A DNA stretch of 64,000 nucleotides, taken from JADLHS01 sp039806955. GTDB lineage: Bacteria; Verrucomicrobiota; Verrucomicrobiia; Limisphaerales; JADLHS01. A model generated the notes under the pieces. The model saw only the letters and a list, made by a program, of their open reading frames with translations, did not search any database and had not been told where the DNA came from. Below, piece after piece: positions 60,483-64,000 of the stretch (positions are counted from its first letter, which is position 1; the number at the start of each line of letters is the position of its first letter). The stretch covers positions 124,001 through 188,000 of the forward strand of contig JBDHQI010000003.1 of NCBI GenBank assembly GCA_039806955.1. The letters are read 5' to 3'. Both the position numbers and the translations under genes were made by a program.

Positions 60483-62006
60483 ATGAAACGAAACATACTC
60501 AAGCAGCTTAGTTTGCTCGCACTCGCCAGCGTAATGACCAGTGGTCTGTACGCGGCCGAGGATCAGGTCATGGCGAATGGCGTTAAATTAGTTGATCCGG
60601 AGGTGACCGGTGAAGAGACCGCGGTGCTTACCCAGGCTCCGCATGTCCCGCCACCCATCACCCGCAAGCACGCGACCAAGGTTGTCGTCAATATGGAGGT
60701 GCGTGAAGTCACCAAGCGACTGGCGGACGGTGTGGAGTATGTGTTCTGGACATTTGGCGGTGATGTCCCCGGCAGCTTCATCCGGATCCGTGAAGGCGAC
60801 CAGGTGGAGTTTAATTTGAACAACCATCAGAGCAATAAGATGCCGCACAACATTGACCTGCACGCGGTAACGGGGCCCGGCGGTGGCGCGACCTCCTCGT
60901 TTACGGCGCCCGGCTATTCTTCGCGATTCTCCTTCAAGGCGTTGAATCCCGGGTTGTATGTTTATCACTGCGCCACCGCGCCGGTGGGGTTGCACGTGGC
61001 CAATGGCATGTATGGCTTGATCCTCGTTGAACCCAAGGAAGGGTTGCCACCGGTGGATCGTGAATACTACGTCATGCAGGGCGAGTTCTATACCATGGGC
61101 AAATATGGTGAGGAAGGGTTGCAATATTTCGACATGGCCAAGGCGGTGGATGAACGCCCGCCCTACGTGGTGTTCAACGGTGCGGTCGGCTCGCTGGTGG
61201 GCGACAAGGCTTTGACCGCCAAGGTGGGGGAGCGGGTGCGATTGTTCATCGGCAATGGCGGCCCGAATCTGATTTCCTCCTTTCACGTCATCGGCGAAAT
61301 TTTTGACAACGTCTATCAGGAAGGCGGCAGTCACGTGACCCACAACGTCCAGACGACGATCGTTCCAGCGGGTGGTTCAGCGATGGTGGATTTCAAGGTG
61401 GAAGTGCCGGGCACTTACATCCTGGTGGATCACTCGCTGTTTCGGGCGTTCAACAAAGGTGCCATCGGTATGTTGAAAGTTGAGGGCGCGGATAACAGCA
61501 TTGTTTATACGGGCAAGGAAGTGGACGCAGTTTACATCGGCAAAGCGATGGACAGCGGCTCGGAACAGCGTGTCGCGCAACTCAAGGAAGCCGTGGCGGA
61601 AGAGATCCGGGACAACCCCAAGATTGCCAAGTTGACCAAGGAAATCCAGATGACCAAGGGTAAGGATGTCTTCATGCAAACGTGCTTCGTTTGTCATCAA
61701 GCCAACGGCGAAGGGATTCCCGAGCAAATTCCACCGCTCGCCAAGTCGGATTACTTTGCCAAGATGACGGATGATGAAGCCATTCACATCGTGATTGCCG
61801 GGCGCAGCGGCGAGGTGATTGTCAACGGAAAGAAATACAACGGGGTGATGACGCCGCTGAATTATCTGACGGACGATCAGATCGCCAACGTGCTGACCTA
61901 TGTGCGCAACAGCTTCGGCAACGAAGGTGGGGTGATTGGTGCGGACGCGGTAAAACGGGTGCGCGCGACGATTGCTCCGCCTACCAATACGAGTCAGTTT
62001 GAGTAA
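60483..62006 (+). CDS. nirK: Copper nitrite reductase with fused C-terminal cytochrome c
   Basis: A 507-residue periplasmic enzyme that reduces nitrite to nitric oxide. A signal peptide (QLSLLALASVMTSGLYAAE) precedes two cupredoxin domains. Type 1 copper ligands: His122 (MPHN), Cys163 (YHCAT), His171, Met176. Type 2 copper ligands: His127, His162 and His268 (SSFHVIG); catalytic Asp125 lies in HNIDLH. The C-terminal cytochrome c domain (about 390-500) has CFVCH (401-405) and a distal Met in NGVMTPLNYL. The fusion would deliver electrons internally. It is followed 16 bases later by an FGE-fold gene. Confidence 0.95.
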   Translation: MKRNILKQLSLLALASVMTSGLYAAEDQVMANGVKLVDPEVTGEETAVLTQAPHVPPPITRKHATKVVVNMEVREVTKRLADGVEYVFWTFGGDVPGSFIRIREGDQVEFNLNNHQSNKMPHNIDLHAVTGPGGGATSSFTAPGYSSRFSFKALNPGLYVYHCATAPVGLHVANGMYGLILVEPKEGLPPVDREYYVMQGEFYTMGKYGEEGLQYFDMAKAVDERPPYVVFNGAVGSLVGDKALTAKVGERVRLFIGNGGPNLISSFHVIGEIFDNVYQEGGSHVTHNVQTTIVPAGGSAMVDFKVEVPGTYILVDHSLFRAFNKGAIGMLKVEGADNSIVYTGKEVDAVYIGKAMDSGSEQRVAQLKEAVAEEIRDNPKIAKLTKEIQMTKGKDVFMQTCFVCHQANGEGIPEQIPPLAKSDYFAKMTDDEAIHIVIAGRSGEVIVNGKKYNGVMTPLNYLTDDQIANVLTYVRNSFGNEGGVIGADAVKRVRATIAPPTNTSQFE

Positions 62007-62022
62007 ATTGTTTGGTGAAGTT

Positions 62023-62817
62023 ATGAAACGAGTCCACCCCATTGCTTTCGGGCTGCTGATCCTGGCGGCCGGGGCTTGGGGTGGACTGGCTTTGGCCGAG
62101 CCGACAGTCCCGACGGGCATGGTGTTGATCCACGGCGGGACGTTCAAACCGATGTTCCGTTCGACGGCGGATTTCAAGGAAGTCGAGGTCAAACCGTTCT
62201 GTTTGGATCAATTACCGGTAACCAACGAGGAGTTCCTGCGGTTTGTGCAGGCCAATCCGCGCTGGCAACGCTCCGCCGTGAAGCGGCTGTTCGCGGGCGC
62301 AACTTACCTGAAACATTGGGCGGGCGATTTGGAGTTGGGACCGGAAGCGCCGCCGCGCGCGCCAGTGACCTTTGTTTCCTGGTTTGCCGCCAAAGCCTAC
62401 GCGCAATGGGCCGGGAAACGATTGCCCACCACGGCGGAATGGGAACTCACCGCCGCGGCGGGTTACACCAATGCGAATGGCGAGTTGGACGCGGAGTTTC
62501 GTCGCGATTTACTGGCGTGGTATTCATCGGCCATGCAACCGCTTAACCACGTTGGAAGCGGACGAACCAATTTTTGGGGCGTGTCTGATCTGCACGGATT
62601 GGTCTGGGAATGGGTGGCGGATTTCAATACGTCTATGGTGACTGGTGACGCCCGTGGCGACACCGGCTTGGATCGGCAACTTTTCTGTGGCAGCGGTTCG
62701 CTGGGGGCTCGTGATGTGAGTGATTACGCGGCGTTCATGCGCTACGGGTTCCGCAGCAGTCTGAAAGCGGATTATTGCGTGCATAATCTCGGCTTTCGTT
62801 GCGCCAAGGATTTATGA
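62023..62817 (+). CDS. Formylglycine-generating-enzyme-fold (SUMF1) protein
   Basis: A 264-residue exported protein (signal peptide FGLLILAAGAWGGLALAE). Seen: MVLIHGGTFKPMF, VKPFCLDQLPVTNEEFLRFV, APVTFVSWFAAKAYAQWAGKRLPTTAEWE, GVSDLHGLVWEWVADF and HNLGFRCAKDL, the normal SUMF1/FGE fold. The Cys pair of true formylglycine enzymes (CxxxxC before YRYR) is missing; the corresponding stretch reads SGSLGARDVSD. So it is a fold relative, perhaps a maturation or structural factor for NirK. The next gene overlaps it in ATGA. Confidence 0.9.
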   Translation: MKRVHPIAFGLLILAAGAWGGLALAEPTVPTGMVLIHGGTFKPMFRSTADFKEVEVKPFCLDQLPVTNEEFLRFVQANPRWQRSAVKRLFAGATYLKHWAGDLELGPEAPPRAPVTFVSWFAAKAYAQWAGKRLPTTAEWELTAAAGYTNANGELDAEFRRDLLAWYSSAMQPLNHVGSGRTNFWGVSDLHGLVWEWVADFNTSMVTGDARGDTGLDRQLFCGSGSLGARDVSDYAAFMRYGFRSSLKADYCVHNLGFRCAKDL

Positions 62818-63515
62818 AAGGCAACCAAACAAGTCGGCAAGATCGGTCGCTGAATCCGGCGGGCTCCCGGATGTTCAGCTGGAGCAGGACAATCCAGTCG
62901 GGACTCGGATTTTTGCTGCTCGTTGCCCTGACGGCTTGCGACACGACGCATGAAAAACCCGCTTGTTGCGCCCAACCGAACGCCGTGGCGGAGCGCGCTG
63001 ATTTCAGCGATGAATCGCTCTACCAAGTTGAATCGGTGTGGACCACCGATACGAAGCAACGGATTAAACTCGCGGATTTGCAAGGTCGTCCACAAGTGGT
63101 GGTGATGTTCTTTGCGAGCTGTCAGTACGCCTGTCCGATCCTCGTTCACGACCTGACGCGCATTGAAGCTGCTTTGCCCGCCGAGTTGCGCGGTAAAACC
63201 GGCTTCACGCTGGTCACCTTTGATACAAAGCGCGACACGCCGGCCGCGCTCGCCAAATTTCGGAAGCTGCGCCATTTACCCGCCAACTGGACCCTGCTGC
63301 ATGGCGGGGATGATGACGTGCTCGAATTGGCCGCGTTGCTCGGCGTGAAATACAAACAGGAAGCCAGCGGGCAATTCGCTCATTCCAATCTTATCACCGT
63401 GCTGAATCAACGTGGCGAAATTGTGCATCAAACCACTGGTTTGGGGCAGGACATCCAGCCGGCCGTGCGCAAACTTCAGGAACTGCTCGCCACGGCTCAC
63501 GCCAGCGCGAAGTAG
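62814..63515 (+). CDS. SCO1/SenC family copper chaperone
   Basis: A 233-residue membrane-anchored thioredoxin-fold protein: a signal/anchor segment with a lipobox-like LLLVALTAC, then FFASCQYACPILVHDL (copper Cys103, Cys107), FVTF-type core LVTFDTKRDTPAALAKFRKLRHLP, and FAHSNLITVLNQRGEIV with the third copper ligand His. SCO proteins deliver copper to oxidases and, in some bacteria, to NirK-type enzymes. Its start overlaps the stop of the FGE-fold gene (ATGA), so nirK, FGE-fold gene and sco form one operon. Confidence 0.93.
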   Translation: MKGNQTSRQDRSLNPAGSRMFSWSRTIQSGLGFLLLVALTACDTTHEKPACCAQPNAVAERADFSDESLYQVESVWTTDTKQRIKLADLQGRPQVVVMFFASCQYACPILVHDLTRIEAALPAELRGKTGFTLVTFDTKRDTPAALAKFRKLRHLPANWTLLHGGDDDVLELAALLGVKYKQEASGQFAHSNLITVLNQRGEIVHQTTGLGQDIQPAVRKLQELLATAHASAK

Positions 63516-63649
63516 GGGGACAAGCTCGACCGCGTGAGGTACCGCGAGTTTGAGCCAATTTCAATTGAACCGAGCTGGTCATCTTGATTGCGGACTGGTG
63601 CAGACCTCCGAATGTTGCTAAACTGGCTGCGGTTCGAGATTGGAGAATT

Positions 63650-64000
63650 ATGAATCGTTTGCTTTACGTGGCCGCCGCAGAGACCGCCGGTGCGCCTGCG
63701 GTTGCCGCTGATAAAATGCCCGGACATTGGTTGCTCGCCAAAATGGGCAAGCGCGTGCTGCGTCCGGGAGGATTGGAACTTTCCCGGGTGATGCTGGAGC
63801 GGCTGGCCATTCAAAGCCGCGACGCAGTGGTGGAATTCGCGCCCGGCATGGGCGTCACGGCGCGCATGACTTTACGCAAATCCCCCGCCAGCTATACGGC
63901 GGTGGAGCGCGACGCCAAGGCGGCTGAACGGGTCAAAAACTATCTGAGTGGCCCCACCCAGCAATGTCAGTTGGGTAGCGCCGAGGAAACGGGGTTGCCG
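63650..64000 (+). CDS. Class I SAM-dependent methyltransferase, 3' truncated
   Basis: 117 codons to the right edge: MNRLLYVAAAETAGAPAVAADKMPGHWLLAKMGKRVLRPGG, then VVEFAPGMGVTARMTL (SAM-binding motif I, E-x-APG-x-G) and YTAVERD (motif II acid). Ends mid-domain, so length and specificity are unknown. A Shine-Dalgarno (TGGAGAATT) supports the start. The sequence class is common in Verrucomicrobiota and Bacteroidota. Confidence 0.85.
   Translation, partial: MNRLLYVAAAETAGAPAVAADKMPGHWLLAKMGKRVLRPGGLELSRVMLERLAIQSRDAVVEFAPGMGVTARMTLRKSPASYTAVERDAKAAERVKNYLSGPTQQCQLGSAEETGLP

Overview
The window reads as a chromosomal segment of a free-living, GC-rich, respiring bacterium of the Verrucomicrobiota (best guess Limisphaerales/Pedosphaeraceae type). 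This is inferred from the gene repertoire: a prepilin-leader protein with the GFTLIELLVVIAIIALLAA leader, a tandem-domain nucleoside diphosphate kinase behind a DUF5679 zinc ribbon, several lineage-typical secreted hypotheticals, many genes without a Shine-Dalgarno site, and GC-rich dispersed hairpins. No taxonomic marker gene is present, so this stays an inference. Both ends are cut inside genes: the 3' end of a B12-dependent ribonucleotide reductase on the left and the 5' end of a methyltransferase on the right.

Layout. 1-10.4 kb: nrdJ end, a DUF554 membrane protein divergent from an MFS transporter, tag, a two-gene acyltransferase operon, a frameshifted NicO/UreH-type metal transporter, a prepilin-like gene running into guaB, and a divergent pair of small proteins, one kinase-like. 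10.4-14.8 kb: two tandem S9 peptidases. 14.8-23.6 kb: a complete cbb3 oxidase cluster (ccoI-ccoS-ccoNO-ccoQ-ccoP-ccoG-fixH-TauE/SafE protein), mostly with overlapping or abutting genes. 24-28.9 kb: a hypothetical secreted protein, a candidate terminator-ended RNA, a GH57 glycosidase, a decayed transposase and a large basic hypothetical. 28.9-34.4 kb: two divergent three-gene operons that together encode a response regulator with a DUF4388-like domain, an MglA-type GTPase and three roadblock-like proteins. 34.5-49.3 kb: secreted hydrolases, a carbamoyltransferase/SxtJ/DUF5989 operon, an oxidoreductase plus LmbE deacetylase pair, a small two-gene module resembling a toxin-antitoxin arrangement, a secreted M23 peptidase flanked by a duplicated gene start, a NagB-like gene and rnhB. 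49.3-58.5 kb: an ISL3-like transposase remnant, an HU protein, hisS, malQ, ndk, tatD, a CBS protein, and folB preceded by a HAD-Nudix fusion. 58.7-64 kb: a haem-copper-oxidase-like membrane protein, then nirK fused to cytochrome c, an FGE-fold protein and a SCO copper chaperone.

How the genes fit together. The cbb3 oxidase, its copper ATPase, the SCO protein and the copper nitrite reductase describe microaerobic respiration with nitrite reduction and a shared need for periplasmic copper. GH57 and MalQ point to alpha-glucan use. The MglA/roadblock/response-regulator divergon is the most system-like unexplained module. The HAD-Nudix fusion directly upstream of folB is the most specific metabolic prediction: it could supply the poorly defined dephosphorylation steps of folate synthesis.
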